The notes: generated by a model not told the origin, from the letters alone. DNA of 64,000 bases from CAZFBR01 sp035353495 [NCBI: uncultured bacterium] (GCA_964517215.1 CAZFBR010000001.1:1-64000), one strand, 5' to 3'; positions 15,772 to 25,286 are shown, counted from the first letter of the stretch. Program-made: numbers and translations.

Positions 15772-17427
15772 ATGAGCGAGTTCATGCACGAGACCCTCGG
15801 CGGGCTGCTGGCGCGCCTCGCAGCCGCGGCGCCGGAGCGCGAGTTCATGGTCTATCCGGACCGCAACCTGCGCTTCACCTACCGCGAATTCGACGACCGC
15901 GTCTCCCTGCTGGCGAAGGGGCTGCTGGCCATCGGGCTGAAGAAGGGTGACCATCTCGGCATCTGGGCGACCAATGTGCCCGACTGGCTGACCTTCATGT
16001 TCGCCACCGCGCGCATCGGGGTGGTGCTGGTGACGGTCAACACCAATTACCGCTCGCATGAGCTGGCCTATGTGCTCAAGCAGTCGGCAATGACGACCCT
16101 GGCGCTGATCGACGGGTGCAAGGATGTCGATTACGTCGCCACGGTGAAGGAGCTGATCCCCGAGCTGGGGACGCAGCAGCGCGGCTACCTGAACGCGCCG
16201 GAATATCCGCAGCTCAAGAACGTCATTTTTATCGGCCCGCAGAAGCACCGCGGCATGTTCACGGTGGCGGAGCTGCTGCTGCTCGGCGCGCATTGCCCCG
16301 ACGCGGAACTGGCGGCGGCGGCGGCGGCCTGCGACCCGCACGACGTGATCAACATGCAGTACACCTCGGGGACGACGGGCTTCCCCAAGGGGGTCATGCT
16401 GACCCACTACAACATCATGAACAACGGGCTGGCCATCGGCGACCGCCAGAAATTCACCGGCGCCGACCGCATCTGCCTCCCCGTGCCGCTGTTCCACTGC
16501 TTCGGCTGTGTGCTCGGGGTCATGGCGATGATCACCCACCATGCGACCCTGGTCATGCTGGAGAGCTTCGACCCGCTGCTGGTGCTGGCGGCGATCCAGC
16601 GCGAGCGGGCGACCGCGGTCTACGGCGTGCCGACCATGTTCATCATGGAGCTCAACCACCCGATGTTTCGCATGTTCGACCTCTCGTCGCTGCGCACCAA
16701 GATCATGGCCGGCTCTCCCTGCCCGATCGAGGTGATGAAGCAGGTGATCAGCGACATGCACTGCACCGACATCACCATCTGCTACGGCCTGACCGAGGCC
16801 TCGCCGGTGATTACCCAGACGAGCACCGACGACCCGATCGAGAAGCGGGTGGGCACCGTCGGCACGCCGCTCCCCGGCATCGAGGTCAAGCTGATCGACC
16901 CGGAAACCGGCGCGCCGGTGACGCCCGGCACGCCCGGCGAGCTCTGCTGCCGCGGCTACAACGTGATGAAGGGCTACTTCAACCTCCCCGAGGCGACGGC
17001 GCAGGCGATCGAGCCGGACGGCTGGCTGCATTCGGGCGACCTCGCCACGCTCGACCCCGACGGCTACTATGTGATCACCGGGCGGTGGAAGGACATGATC
17101 ATCCGCGGCGGCGAGAACGTCTATCCGCGCGAGATCGAGGAGTTCCTCTACCAGATGCCCGGGGTCAAGGACGTGCAGGTGGTGGGCGTGCCCGACGCCA
17201 AGTACGGCGAGCAGGTGGCGGCCTTCATTATCCCGCACGCGGGCAAAAGCGTGTCGCCCGAGGAAGTGAAGGACTTCTGCCGCGGCAAGATCTCACGCTA
17301 CAAGATCCCCGCGTACACCTTCAGCGTCGACAGCTATCCGCTGACCGCGAGCGGCAAGATCCAGAAATTCAAGCTGCGCGAGCAGGCGACGGCGCTGGTC
17401 GCCGCGCTCAACGAGTCCGGGTCATGA
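15772..17427 (+). CDS. AMP-forming acyl-CoA synthetase/ligase
   Basis: 551 residues, normal length for the ANL superfamily. The P-loop motif [12 protein letters not shown] is at 197-208, the aromatic A5-like motif [10 protein letters not shown] near 340, the hinge/A8 region [20 protein letters not shown] near 440, and the catalytic Lys motif [10 protein letters not shown] near 525. It joins a carboxylic acid to CoA with ATP. The sequence looks like medium/long-chain or branched-chain fatty acyl-CoA ligases, but the substrate cannot be read. It follows the cupin regulator by 10 bases and overlaps the ferredoxin gene by ATGA, so it probably works with the Vor complex on branched-chain or similar acids. 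Confidence 0.92.
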   Translation: MSEFMHETLGGLLARLAAAAPEREFMVYPDRNLRFTYREFDDRVSLLAKGLLAIGLKKGDHLGIWATNVPDWLTFMFATARIGVVLVTVNTNYRSHELAYVLKQSAMTTLALIDGCKDVDYVATVKELIPELGTQQRGYLNAPEYPQLKNVIFIGPQKHRGMFTVAELLLLGAHCPDAELAAAAAACDPHDVINMQYTSGTTGFPKGVMLTHYNIMNNGLAIGDRQKFTGADRICLPVPLFHCFGCVLGVMAMITHHATLVMLESFDPLLVLAAIQRERATAVYGVPTMFIMELNHPMFRMFDLSSLRTKIMAGSPCPIEVMKQVISDMHCTDITICYGLTEASPVITQTSTDDPIEKRVGTVGTPLPGIEVKLIDPETGAPVTPGTPGELCCRGYNVMKGYFNLPEATAQAIEPDGWLHSGDLATLDPDGYYVITGRWKDMIIRGGENVYPREIEEFLYQMPGVKDVQVVGVPDAKYGEQVAAFIIPHAGKSVSPEEVKDFCRGKISRYKIPAYTFSVDSYPLTASGKIQKFKLREQATALVAALNESGS

Positions 17428-17642
17428 CCGCGCCGGCGCCGGGCGTGACGGTCCACGCCGACTGCTGCAAGGCCTGCGGCCTCTGCATTGCGTTCTGCCC
17501 CAAAAAGGTGCTGCGCACGGGCACGGTCATCAACCGGCTGGGGTACCCGGCCACCGTCGCCGGCGAAGGATGTGTCGGCTGCGGCACCTGTTTCTACGTC
17601 TGTCCCGAGCCCGGCGCGATCAGCGTGGAGACGGGCCGATGA
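17424..17642 (+). CDS. 2x[4Fe-4S] ferredoxin subunit of 2-oxoacid oxidoreductase
   Basis: 72 residues starting at ATG 17424 (ATGA overlap with the ligase stop). Two four-Cys motifs, [12 protein letters not shown] and [12 protein letters not shown], bind two [4Fe-4S] clusters. It is the delta-type subunit that passes electrons from the thiamine-diphosphate site to external ferredoxin. Its stop overlaps the next start (ATGA), fixing it as part of the Vor operon. Confidence 0.93.
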   Translation: MTAPAPGVTVHADCCKACGLCIAFCPKKVLRTGTVINRLGYPATVAGEGCVGCGTCFYVCPEPGAISVETGR

Positions 17643-18688
17643 AGAAACTGGTCAAGGGGAACGAGGCGGTGGTCATCGGCTCGCTGGTCGCCGGCTGCAC
17701 CGCCTACTACGGCTATCCCATCACCCCGGCGAGCGAAATCGCGCATTCGGCGGCGGAATGGTACCCCCCGCTCGGGCGCACCTTCCTGCAGGCGGAGAGC
17801 GAGATCGGCGCGATCAACATGGTCTTCGGGGCCGCGTCGTCGGGGAAGCGGGTGATGACCGCGAGCTCCGGTCCCGGCATTTCGCTGAAGATGGAGGGGG
17901 TTTCCTACCTCGCCGGCGCGGAACTGCCGGCGGTGATCGTCGATGTGATGCGCGTCGGGCCGGGGCTGGGCAATATCGGCCCGGAGCAGGGTGATTATTT
18001 CCAGGTGGTCAAGGGGGGCGGGCACGGCAATTACCGGGTCATCGTCCTCGCGCCCGCCTCGGTGCGCGAGATGTACGACGACACCATCCGCGCCTTCGAC
18101 CTTGCCGACCGCTACCGCACGCCGGTCTTCGTGCTTGCCGACGCGGTGGTCGGGCAGATGATGGAGCCGATCGAGATCAGCGAGGTCCCGGTCGCCGCCC
18201 CCGCCAAGCCGTGGCAGGTGGACGCCACCGCGGCGACCGACGACAACCTGATCACCTCGATCTACCTCGATTTCAACGACATGGAGCGGCATGTCCGCCG
18301 CCTCGAGGAAAAATACGCGCGGATCGCCGCGGCCGAGGCGCAGGCGGAATGCTACCGCACCGACGGCGCCGAGCTCATCCTTACCGGCTACGGCATCGTC
18401 AGCCGCATCCTCAAAAATGTCGTCGACGACCTGCGCGCGCGCGGCGTCGCCGCCGGGCTCATCCGCCCGCGCACCCTGTGGCCGTTCCCGGCCGACTGCT
18501 ACCGGCGGATCGTGGCGCCCGGCGCGAAGGTCATGGTCGTCGAACTGAGCACCGGCCAGTTTGTCGAGGACGTGCGCCTGACCCTGCCGCAGCATGCGCC
18601 CGCCCTGTACGGTCGTGTCGGCGGCAATGTGCCCACCCAGGAAGAGATCATCGCCGCAATCGGCGAGCGGCTGGGGGTGGCGGTATGA
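17639..18688 (+). CDS. vorB: 2-oxoacid:ferredoxin oxidoreductase alpha subunit (VorB/PorA type)
   Basis: 349 residues from ATG 17639. The N-terminal pyrimidine-binding domain shows [31 protein letters not shown] and [32 protein letters not shown], typical of VorB/KorA alpha subunits. Domain II follows ([30 protein letters not shown]). The enzyme oxidatively decarboxylates a 2-oxoacid to an acyl-CoA and reduces ferredoxin. Substrate class (branched-chain 2-oxoacid or 2-oxoglutarate) is uncertain; VorB is the nearest label I would use. Translationally coupled at both ends. Confidence 0.9.
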   Translation: MKKLVKGNEAVVIGSLVAGCTAYYGYPITPASEIAHSAAEWYPPLGRTFLQAESEIGAINMVFGAASSGKRVMTASSGPGISLKMEGVSYLAGAELPAVIVDVMRVGPGLGNIGPEQGDYFQVVKGGGHGNYRVIVLAPASVREMYDDTIRAFDLADRYRTPVFVLADAVVGQMMEPIEISEVPVAAPAKPWQVDATAATDDNLITSIYLDFNDMERHVRRLEEKYARIAAAEAQAECYRTDGAELILTGYGIVSRILKNVVDDLRARGVAAGLIRPRTLWPFPADCYRRIVAPGAKVMVVELSTGQFVEDVRLTLPQHAPALYGRVGGNVPTQEEIIAAIGERLGVAV

Positions 18689-20106
18689 CCCTCCTGCAGA
18701 AGCCCGCCAGCTATTTCGACCGGTTTGCCCGCAAGCCGGGCGAGCAGAAGCACACCACGCATTACTGTCCGGGCTGCGGCCACGGCATCCTGCACAAGCT
18801 GCTGGCCGAGGCGATCAGCGACCTGCAGCTGCAGGACACCACCCTGCTGGTCGGGCCGGTGGGCTGCGGCGTCTTCCTCTACTATTACTATCACTGCGCG
18901 GCGGTCTCCTCGCCGCACGGGCGCGCGTCGGCGGTGGCGACGGGGGTCAGCCGCGCCAATCCCGGCGGGGTGACGGTCGCCTACCAGGGTGACGGCGACC
19001 TCGCGGCGCTGGGGACGAGCAACGCCATCCACGCCGCCAATCGCGGCGAAAACATGCTGGTGCTGTTCATCAACAACAACGTCTACGGCATGACCGGCGG
19101 GCAGATGGCGCCCACCACCCTGATCGAGCAGAAGACGACCACCACGCCGTACGGGCGGAGCGCGGGCAATGAGGGGATGCCGCTGCGCATGGCGGAGATC
19201 ATGGCGACGCTGGAAATGCCGGTGCTGGTCGCCCGCGTCGCGGTCAACAGCCCGAAGAACATCCGCCAGGCGCGCCAGGTGCTGCGCACCGGCCTGCAGG
19301 TCCAGCAGCGCCGGCAGGGCTATGTTTTCATCGAAGTCCTCTCGCCCTGCCCGACCAACTGGCGCAAGCAGCCGATTGACGCCTGCGCCTGGATCGACGA
19401 TGTGGTGACAAAGTATTATCCGCTCGGGGTGTTTCGCGACCGTACCGCCGATGCCCCGGCGTGCGAATCCGCGCTGCGCCGGACGGGGTTCGCCGATATC
19501 GCCGCCCTGCTCAAGCTGCAGGACGGCGCGGCCGCGGGCTATGCGCCCGCCCCCGCCGATTTCCGCGATCTGCGGTTGAAAAGCGCCGGGTTTGGCGGGC
19601 AGGGCGTGCTGTCGCTGGGGACGCTGGTTGCCGCGGTGGCGATGCACAAGGGTCTCGAGGCGACCTGGCTGCCGTCCTACGGTCCGGAGATGCGCGGCGG
19701 CACCGCCAACAGTTCGGTCGTCGTCAGCCGCCAGCCGATCGGCTCCCCGGTGGTGGACCATCCGACGCTGCTCGTCGCGATGAACCAGCCGTCGCTGGAA
19801 CGGTTCGGCCCGCAGGTGCCGGCCGACGGCCTGGTCATCTGGAATTCGTCGCTGATCCCGGCCCTGCCCGCCGGCATCACCGCGCCGGCGGTGGCGTTGC
19901 CGGCGACGGAGCTGGCGCAGGCCTGCGGCAGCGTCAAGGTCGCCAATACCGTGGTGCTCGGGTTCATTGCCCGGCACACCGGCCTCTTTTCCATTGATGA
20001 ACTGCTGCTGGTGCTGCAGGACTATTTCAGCGATGCGAAGATCATAGCCCTCAATCGCACCGCCCTGAAGCGCGGCTGGGACGCCGCCGGAGAGACCCGC
20101 GTATGA
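18685..20106 (+). CDS. Fused 2-oxoacid:ferredoxin oxidoreductase beta (TPP) + gamma subunits
   Basis: 473 residues from ATG 18685. Residues 1 to about 270 are the thiamine-diphosphate subunit: [24 protein letters not shown] near 102, and [16 protein letters not shown] near 130. Residues about 293-470 are the gamma subunit: [35 protein letters not shown]. In most bacteria these are separate proteins (VorA and VorC, or KorB and KorC). The fusion shows no internal stop or frameshift, so it appears to be one polypeptide and would fix subunit stoichiometry. It is coupled to vorB upstream and to a PilZ gene downstream. Confidence 0.92.
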   Translation: MTLLQKPASYFDRFARKPGEQKHTTHYCPGCGHGILHKLLAEAISDLQLQDTTLLVGPVGCGVFLYYYYHCAAVSSPHGRASAVATGVSRANPGGVTVAYQGDGDLAALGTSNAIHAANRGENMLVLFINNNVYGMTGGQMAPTTLIEQKTTTTPYGRSAGNEGMPLRMAEIMATLEMPVLVARVAVNSPKNIRQARQVLRTGLQVQQRRQGYVFIEVLSPCPTNWRKQPIDACAWIDDVVTKYYPLGVFRDRTADAPACESALRRTGFADIAALLKLQDGAAAGYAPAPADFRDLRLKSAGFGGQGVLSLGTLVAAVAMHKGLEATWLPSYGPEMRGGTANSSVVVSRQPIGSPVVDHPTLLVAMNQPSLERFGPQVPADGLVIWNSSLIPALPAGITAPAVALPATELAQACGSVKVANTVVLGFIARHTGLFSIDELLLVLQDYFSDAKIIALNRTALKRGWDAAGETRV

Positions 20107-20411
20107 ACGACAGCAACCGCAATCGCCGTTCGCATTTCCGTTTTCCCGCCGAAGTCGGAACCGTGGCGGAGCTGCATTTCACCCGCGCCGGCCAGCCCGG
20201 CGTGGTGCAGGCGCTGGTGCTGGATGAATCGTATTCCGGCTGCTCGCTGGTCTGCACCGGCACGACCGTGCTGAGCAAGGACCAGGCGGTGGAGGTGAAG
20301 GCGGGCAAATTGCCGGTGATGGTGGCGTCCGTCTGCTGGATCAGGGAAATCGAGCCGGGCCTGAGCAAGATCGGCCTGGCATTCAAGGAACTGGCGCCCG
20401 GCGAGAAGTAA
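20103..20411 (+). CDS. PilZ-domain protein
   Basis: 102 residues, starting by ATGA overlap with the oxidoreductase gene. It opens with the Arg-rich c-di-GMP-binding element (NRNRRSHFRFP, matching RxxxR) and continues as a small beta barrel (LVLDESYSGCSLVC resembling the DxSxxG motif, IEPGLSKIGLAFKEL). A single-domain cyclic-di-GMP receptor is likely. Its place at the end of a metabolic operon gives no clear partner. The next gene has its own AAGGAG site. Confidence 0.8.
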   Translation: MNDSNRNRRSHFRFPAEVGTVAELHFTRAGQPGVVQALVLDESYSGCSLVCTGTTVLSKDQAVEVKAGKLPVMVASVCWIREIEPGLSKIGLAFKELAPGEK

Positions 20412-20439
20412 CGGTCCGGTTGCGTCAAAGGAGTCGGCC

Positions 20440-21588
20440 ATGTCCCGTTGGTTGCTGCTGGCTGTGCTGTTGGTTGCCGCCGTCCCGGCGGTCGCGGACG
20501 ATGGTGCCCGCTACCAGTACCTTACCGTTGACGGCATTGAGGGGATGCTGGACCTGAACCCCGACCTGTCGCATTGCGGCTTCGACTATTCCCTGCTGCC
20601 GAACGGCACGGTTACCGTGGCGGTCGTCTCCACTCTGCCCGATGAGGCCACCCTGCTGCTGTCGCGCAACGGCGCGGCACCGCAGCCGCTGGCTGCCCGG
20701 CGTTTTACCGAGTCGCTGCGCGAAGGGACCCTGACGCTGGCGCTGCTGTCGCGGCATCCGCTGGCGGGTGATTCCGCGGTGCTTACCATTACGCGGCATG
20801 GCGATGCCTTCGCGGTGCTGCCGCCGGCGCCGGAGACCCTGCCGCGGCGCAGCACCATCAACTGGCGCTGGGATGACGCCGCCCTGCTGGCGGCGCTGCC
20901 GCTGCCGGTCGTGGCGCGCGATACCGGCGGCAGTGGCGCCTTCGCCGCCCGCCTGGTGCAGGCGGTCAATCAGCGGCTGGACTCGTGCACCGTGCGCGAC
21001 GCCGCCGTTCCGCTGCCGGCCCTGCTGCTGGCGGCAGGCGACCGGCAGCCCGGGGAACGGCAGCGGGTGCTGGCGCTGGTCGCCGCCGCCTGGCGCAACC
21101 AGCTGCCCGCTCGGCTGGTGCTGGTGCGCAACGCCCAGGGCGTGGAGCGCCATCTCGTCGAGTTCTACATGCCCGAGCTTGCGCCAGGCAAATGGGTGCT
21201 GCACGACCCGGTTTCCGGCACGCCGTTCTTCGGCCAGAACGGGCCGCTCTCCGCCACCGAGCTGATGCAGATGGTCGCCACTGCCGGCAGCGGCGAACTG
21301 GCGATCCGCTGCGCGAACCAGCCCGTCGCCGCCGCTGAGTATGCGTATCTCGGCCTGGCGCTGGACAATGACTTTGCCACGAATCCGCGCTGGCGCCAAG
21401 CTGACGCGCGCATCACCTACGCCACCCTGCGCGTGGCAACCGACGAATATGCCGGGATCAAGCGCTGGAGCCAGCGGCTGGGGATCGGCCTGTTCATCGT
21501 TGCGCTGCTCGGCATTATCGGCATCAAGCTGTTCGGTCCCGAGGAGCCGGAGGACAATGGCGACAGCACTCCGCCGTCCGCCAGCTGA
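20440..21588 (+). CDS. Secreted/membrane-anchored protein with transglutaminase-like fold lacking the Cys
   Basis: 382 residues: signal peptide (MSRWLLLAVLLVAAVPAVADD), a large extracytoplasmic part and a C-terminal membrane helix (about 348-366, LGIGLFIVALLGIIGIKLFG) with a short acidic tail. Residues about 215-262 read like a transglutaminase core: RNQLPARLVLVRNAQG, His238 in RHLVEFYMPE, and KWVLHDPVSGTPFF with Asp256. Where the catalytic Cys should be, about 20-30 residues earlier, there is no Cys (GERQRVLALVAAAWRN). I infer an inactive, perhaps binding-only, relative. AAGGAG ribosome site upstream. Family match is from motif reading only. Confidence 0.6.
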   Translation: MSRWLLLAVLLVAAVPAVADDGARYQYLTVDGIEGMLDLNPDLSHCGFDYSLLPNGTVTVAVVSTLPDEATLLLSRNGAAPQPLAARRFTESLREGTLTLALLSRHPLAGDSAVLTITRHGDAFAVLPPAPETLPRRSTINWRWDDAALLAALPLPVVARDTGGSGAFAARLVQAVNQRLDSCTVRDAAVPLPALLLAAGDRQPGERQRVLALVAAAWRNQLPARLVLVRNAQGVERHLVEFYMPELAPGKWVLHDPVSGTPFFGQNGPLSATELMQMVATAGSGELAIRCANQPVAAAEYAYLGLALDNDFATNPRWRQADARITYATLRVATDEYAGIKRWSQRLGIGLFIVALLGIIGIKLFGPEEPEDNGDSTPPSAS

Positions 21589-22216
21589 TTCCGGCGCGAT
21601 CCGCGGACTGCTGTTCGCCGCATGGGCGGTGGTGGTGCTTGCGGCGTATGTCAGCTGGCATCCGCTTCCCATGCGTGACGGGGTGCCGGTCGGCACCGGA
21701 CTGCTGACGGCGCTGCTCATGCTGGCGGCCGCGTGGCCGGTGTGGCGGCACGCCGACCCGCGGCGCGGCCCGCAGGCGGAGCATCTCGTCCTGCTGCCGG
21801 CCGGGCTGAGCGCCGCGCTGGCCATGCTGCCCGTGCCGGTGCAGGTCCCCTTCGTGACCCCGCTGGCGAACACGCTGGTCTGGGCGCTGGCGGCGGACCG
21901 CCTGCGCGCCGTCTACGGCCGCACCGGCCTGCTGGCGAGCATGCTCTTCTGGTTTCCGGGCACCTTCATCATGCTGCTGCCGGCCGGATGGTGGGCGGCG
22001 CTGCTTGGCGGGTTCCTTGCCGCCGGCCTGCTGCTCTGCCGCTGCCGCACCGCGCATCCGCCGCACCGGTTCGTGCACGGCGCGGTCATCGTGCTGCTGG
22101 TGCTCGGCATCGGCCTGGGCCTCGTTGGCGTGCAGCGCCAGTTCGCGCCCGTCAGCTATCTGACCGGCATTATGACCGCCGACACCTGGCAGCGGCATAC
22201 GGGCAACGGGCAATGA
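21557..22216 (+). CDS. Multi-pass membrane protein of unknown function
   Basis: 219 residues from ATG 21557, overlapping the previous gene's 3' end by 32 bases, with GGAGG three bases upstream. Hydrophobic segments at about 15-35, 45-65, 74-92, 115-150 and 165-185 predict five or six membrane helices. RLRAVYGRTG lies in a cytoplasmic loop. The C-terminus (QFAPVSYLTGIMTADTWQRH) is outside the last helix. No family recognised. The overlap with the transglutaminase-like gene suggests the two products act together in the envelope. It ends by ATGA overlap with the phosphodiesterase gene. Confidence 0.62.
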   Translation: MATALRRPPADSGAIRGLLFAAWAVVVLAAYVSWHPLPMRDGVPVGTGLLTALLMLAAAWPVWRHADPRRGPQAEHLVLLPAGLSAALAMLPVPVQVPFVTPLANTLVWALAADRLRAVYGRTGLLASMLFWFPGTFIMLLPAGWWAALLGGFLAAGLLLCRCRTAHPPHRFVHGAVIVLLVLGIGLGLVGVQRQFAPVSYLTGIMTADTWQRHTGNGQ

Positions 22217-22707
22217 AGATCCTCGTCCTGTCCGACACGCACTGCGAGCCGGGCGAGGCGCTGCCCGCGGCGGTGCTGGCGGCGGCGAAAGACGCCGACC
22301 TGATCATTCATGCCGGCGACCTGGTGCATCCCGGCGTGGTGGACGCCTTGCGCGCCGCCGGCACGGCCGAGGTCGAAGCTGTTGCCGGCAACATGGACAG
22401 TGCGGCAGGCAAACACCAGTTTCCGGCGAAGAAGCTGCTTACCATCGGCAGGTTCCGCATCGGCGTCACGCACGGCGCCGGCGCACCGACCGGCATGGAA
22501 CACCGGGTGCTCGGCATGTTTTCCGGCGCGGATGTGGTCATCCACGGGCACACGCACCAGCCGGTGATCGAAACCGTCGACGAAACGCTGCTGCTGAATC
22601 CCGGCAGCCCGACCGACAACCGCTACGCGCCCTACCACTCGTTCGCGTGGCTCTATCTCGACGACGCCGCCGCGCCCCGCGCGGAACTCGTGCGTCTGGA
22701 GGCCTGA
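22213..22707 (+). CDS. YfcE/MJ0936-family metallophosphodiesterase
   Basis: 164 residues from ATG 22213. All metal motifs of the calcineurin-like fold are present in order: SDTH near residue 7, HAGDLVHP near 34, GNMDS near 58, THGAG near 80 and HGHTHQP near 113. Length and order match the small YfcE/MJ0936 phosphodiesterases, which hydrolyse phosphodiesters with Mn or other divalent metals; the natural substrate is generally unknown. Cytoplasmic, no signal peptide. Coupled by ATGA to the membrane protein gene upstream. Confidence 0.92.
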   Translation: MKILVLSDTHCEPGEALPAAVLAAAKDADLIIHAGDLVHPGVVDALRAAGTAEVEAVAGNMDSAAGKHQFPAKKLLTIGRFRIGVTHGAGAPTGMEHRVLGMFSGADVVIHGHTHQPVIETVDETLLLNPGSPTDNRYAPYHSFAWLYLDDAAAPRAELVRLEA

Positions 22708-22710
22708 ACC

Positions 22711-23043
22711 ATGCCGGCCAACCGCCATCCCCTGCTGCGGGTGATCCTGATCCTGTTCATCATGCTGAGCTTCGACGTGATCGCTGCGCTGGCGGCGAGC
22801 TGTGCGCGGACGCGGCTGGATTATCCGCCCACCATGATCGCGCTGATCGCCATGGTCACGATTGTCGTGGCGGACCTGGTGTTTCTCTATTTGCTGCTGG
22901 TCAAGATGAAGCGCACCCGGAGCGGCGAAAACTACTACGGCTCATTCGAAGAACTGGTGCAGAAATATTACGACGGAAGCAACTGGGACGCCGCCTTCAA
23001 GAAGGCATACGACGAATGGCACGATCCGTTCCGCCGGAGGTGA
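22711..23043 (+). CDS. Small membrane protein of unknown function
   Basis: 110 residues from ATG 22711. Two hydrophobic segments (about 10-32 and 42-66) are followed by a soluble tail of about 40 residues containing RSGENYYGSFEELVQKYYDGSNWDAAFKKAYDEW, which looks helical and acidic/aromatic. No family recognised. It lies three bases after the phosphodiesterase gene and three before panB, so it is in one transcription unit with both. A GGAGG-containing site precedes it. Confidence 0.65.
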   Translation: MPANRHPLLRVILILFIMLSFDVIAALAASCARTRLDYPPTMIALIAMVTIVVADLVFLYLLLVKMKRTRSGENYYGSFEELVQKYYDGSNWDAAFKKAYDEWHDPFRRR

Positions 23044-23046
23044 ACG

Positions 23047-23895
23047 ATGCTGCGTGAAATAACCATCCGCGAACTGGCGGCGAAAAAGGTCCGCGGCGAA
23101 AAGATCGTCATGATCACCGCCTATGACTGCCTGACGGCGCGCCAGGCCGATGCGGCGGGCGTCGACTGCATTCTCGTCGGTGATTCGCTGGCCAACACCG
23201 CGCTGGGGCATGACGATACCCTGCCGGTGACCATGGCGGAGATGCTGCACCATACCGCCGCGGTCAGTCGCGGCACGCGCCATGCCCTGGTGATCGCCGA
23301 TATGCCGTTTCTCTCCTATCAGGGGAGCCAGGACGAGGCGGTGACCAATGCGGGCCGGTTCCTCAAGGAGGCCGGCGCCAATGCCGTGAAACTCGAGGGG
23401 GGCGCCGCGTGGGCGGCCCTGAGCACGCGGCTGGTGGCCAGCGGCATTCCCGTGGTCGGGCATATCGGCCTGACCCCGCAGGCGGTCAACCAGCAGTCGG
23501 GGTATCGCGTGCAGGGCAAGGTTCCCGCCGACATCCTGCAGCTGCGCCTCGATGCGCATGCGCTGGAGGAGGCGGGCTGCTGCCTGCTGGTGCTCGAGTG
23601 CGTGCCGGCCGAGGTGGCGGTCCGCCTGTCGCAGGAATTGACGGTACCGACCATCAGCATTGGCGCCGGGGCGGGCTGCGACGGGCAGGTGTTGGTCGTC
23701 GCCGACCTGCTTGGCCTGCACGACCGGCACACCCCGAAATTCGTCAAACGCTACGCCGACCTGGGCGCGGCGGCCACGGCGGCCATCCGCCAGTACGCCG
23801 ATGAGGTGCGGGCCGGCGCCTATCCCGGTCCGGACCATCAGTTTTCGTTGCCGGCCGAGGTGCGCGCGCAACTGGATGATGTATGGAAATCGTAA
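23047..23895 (+). CDS. panB: 3-methyl-2-oxobutanoate hydroxymethyltransferase
   Basis: 282 residues from ATG 23047, with GGAGGTGA just upstream at the end of the preceding gene. PanB transfers a hydroxymethyl group from 5,10-methylene-tetrahydrofolate to 2-oxoisovalerate, the first step to pantothenate. Motifs: MITAYDCLTARQADAAGVDCILVGDSLAN, GHDDTLPVTM, KLEGG, VVGHIGLTPQAVNQQSGYRVQGK, LLVLECVPAEVA, and ISIGAGAGCDGQVLV. The gene overlaps panC by 13 bases. Confidence 0.97.
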   Translation: MLREITIRELAAKKVRGEKIVMITAYDCLTARQADAAGVDCILVGDSLANTALGHDDTLPVTMAEMLHHTAAVSRGTRHALVIADMPFLSYQGSQDEAVTNAGRFLKEAGANAVKLEGGAAWAALSTRLVASGIPVVGHIGLTPQAVNQQSGYRVQGKVPADILQLRLDAHALEEAGCCLLVLECVPAEVAVRLSQELTVPTISIGAGAGCDGQVLVVADLLGLHDRHTPKFVKRYADLGAAATAAIRQYADEVRAGAYPGPDHQFSLPAEVRAQLDDVWKS

Positions 23896-24713
23896 CCTCC
23901 ATCCCTGAGCTGCGCGCCGCGCGCGCGCGGCATGGTGCGCGCAGCTTCGGGTTCGTCCCGACCATGGGCTGCCTGCATCGCGGCCATCTGGCGCTTGCCG
24001 ACCGCGCCAAAGCGGAAAACGAGCTGGCGGGCATGTCCATTTTCGTCAATCCCACCCAGTTCGGCCCGCACGAGGACTTCAACCGCTACCCGCGCCAGTT
24101 CGACGCTGATTGCGCGCTCTGCCGGGAACACGAGGTCGACCTGGTCTTCGCCCCGTCCGTGGAGGAAATGTATCCCGCCGGCGCCGCCACCTTCGTTGAT
24201 GTCGGCCCGCTCGGCGAGCGGCTGGAGGGATCGTTCCGGCCCGGCCATTTCCGCGGCGTCGCCACCATCGTCACCAAACTCTTCAATCTGGCGCAACCCC
24301 AGCGCGCGTATTTCGGCCGCAAGGACGCGCAGCAGCTGGCCGTGATCACCACGCTGGCGCGCGATCTCGACCTGCCGGTTGTAATCGTGCCGTGTGACAC
24401 GGAACGTGAGGCGGACGGCCTGGCGCGCTCGTCCCGCAATACCTATCTTACCGCCGCGGAACGGGCGGTGGCTCCGCAGCTGTTTTTGACTTTGCAGCAT
24501 GTTTGTGGTATGCTGAAAAGTGGTGGCGACAGGGAAACAGCCGAGGCTGAGGGTCGGCGTCGGCTGCAGGCGGCGGGATTCGGCCCGATTGACTACCTGG
24601 CTGTGGTCGATCCGCACACGTTTCTCCCTGCCGACAGCGGCAACCGCCTGATTGTCGTGGCGGCGAAGCTGGGAACCACCCGGTTGATAGACAACATGTT
24701 GGTTTCCGCCTGA
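23883..24713 (+). CDS. panC: Pantothenate synthetase
   Basis: 276 residues from ATG 23883, within the end of panB. PanC joins pantoate and beta-alanine with ATP. Motifs: GFVPTMGCLHRGHLAL (the HIGH-like ATP site, with CLHR where most have ALHE), FVNPTQFGPHEDFNRYPR, FGRKDAQQLAVI, and the RSSRNTYL element near 185 that replaces the usual MSSRN. It ends inside a perfect 9-bp inverted repeat. panD is not in the window. Confidence 0.96.
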   Translation: MEIVTSIPELRAARARHGARSFGFVPTMGCLHRGHLALADRAKAENELAGMSIFVNPTQFGPHEDFNRYPRQFDADCALCREHEVDLVFAPSVEEMYPAGAATFVDVGPLGERLEGSFRPGHFRGVATIVTKLFNLAQPQRAYFGRKDAQQLAVITTLARDLDLPVVIVPCDTEREADGLARSSRNTYLTAAERAVAPQLFLTLQHVCGMLKSGGDRETAEAEGRRRLQAAGFGPIDYLAVVDPHTFLPADSGNRLIVVAAKLGTTRLIDNMLVSA

Positions 24714-24729
24714 CGGTACGGTCAGGCGG
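24706..24729 (+). terminator. 9-bp perfect hairpin at the panC stop
   Basis: CCGCCTGAC (24706-24714), six-base loop, GTCAGGCGG (24721-24729). No T-tract follows, so it may be a weak terminator or an mRNA-end or processing structure before tRNA-Leu. Confidence 0.4.
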
Positions 24730-24740
24730 TGCCGTTATAT

Positions 24741-24826
24741 GCTGGAATGGTGGAATGGCAGACACGCTAGGTTGAGGGCCTAGTGCCCGCAAGGGTGTGC
24801 GAGTTCAAGTCTCGCTTCCAGCACCA
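24741..24826 (+). tRNA. tRNA-Leu (anticodon GAG)
   Basis: Acceptor GCTGGAA pairs with TTCCAGC. The anticodon stem-loop CTAGG-TTGAGGG-CCTAG gives GAG. A long variable arm (TGCCCGCAAGGGTGT) marks a class II tRNA. The T-arm has GTTCAAG, and CCA is encoded at 24824-24826. Confidence 0.95.
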
Positions 24827-24920
24827 CATTTTTCCGGAGTTGCCTGGTGGGCGGCGTTCATGCTGTCGCTGCCCGGCTTTTTTTTTGCCGGACAGCACCG
24901 GGCCGAGGGCGGAGGCGGAA

Positions 24921-25262
24921 GTGAAATTGTCCGCAGGATACCTGATTTCCGGGCTGGCGCTGGCGGCGTCGCTGCTGCCGGGATGCGTGATTGGCGATCT
25001 GTATATTGACGATCATGTGGCGGAGGGGATGACGTACGGCGCCATCGGCGGCGCGGCAGTCGGTGCCGCCGTGGCGGATGCCAACGGCACCAGCCGCTGG
25101 CAGGGGGCAGCATACGGCGCCGGGGCCGGCGCGGTTGCCGGCGGTGTCGTTGGCAGTCAGGTGCCGGCCGACCAGCCGCCGCACACCGGTGCGGCCCGGT
25201 CGGTGGTGCCGATCGAGCGCAGCGGCGGATCTGTGTCGCAGGTGCAGCCGACTATTCGCTGA
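24921..25262 (+). CDS. Glycine-zipper lipoprotein
   Basis: 113 residues from GTG 24921, with GGAGG five bases upstream. The signal peptide ends in a lipobox-like LLPGC (Cys about residue 20). A glycine-zipper region follows (YGAIGGAAVGAAVADANGTSRWQGAAYGAGAGAVAGGVVGS), a helical hairpin that associates with membranes, then a Pro/Ser-rich tail. Such proteins sit in the outer membrane or periplasm as envelope lipoproteins. The stop is about 25 bases from the broken end of the integron integrase fragment. Confidence 0.78.
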   Translation: MKLSAGYLISGLALAASLLPGCVIGDLYIDDHVAEGMTYGAIGGAAVGAAVADANGTSRWQGAAYGAGAGAVAGGVVGSQVPADQPPHTGAARSVVPIERSGGSVSQVQPTIR

Positions 25263-25286
25263 CTGTTGTTCTGACGGGCGCGCAAG

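Noticed and set aside
14850-15848. 332-codon minus-strand frame upstream of the cassette array, a possible lost integrase location
   Set aside because: It is mostly the reverse of the cupin regulator gene and shows no recombinase motif; the part outside it (14850-15130) has no recognisable protein.
24843-24899. Run of nine T between GC arms after tRNA-Leu as a rho-independent terminator
   Set aside because: The T-run sits in the loop between the arms (CCGGC and GCCGG), not after the stem, so it does not fit a terminator.
24858-25286. C-terminal continuation of the integrase frame beyond DPRSGIVRR
   Set aside because: Residues after this point are the reverse strand of the glycine-zipper lipoprotein gene and show no HxxR or Tyr motif.
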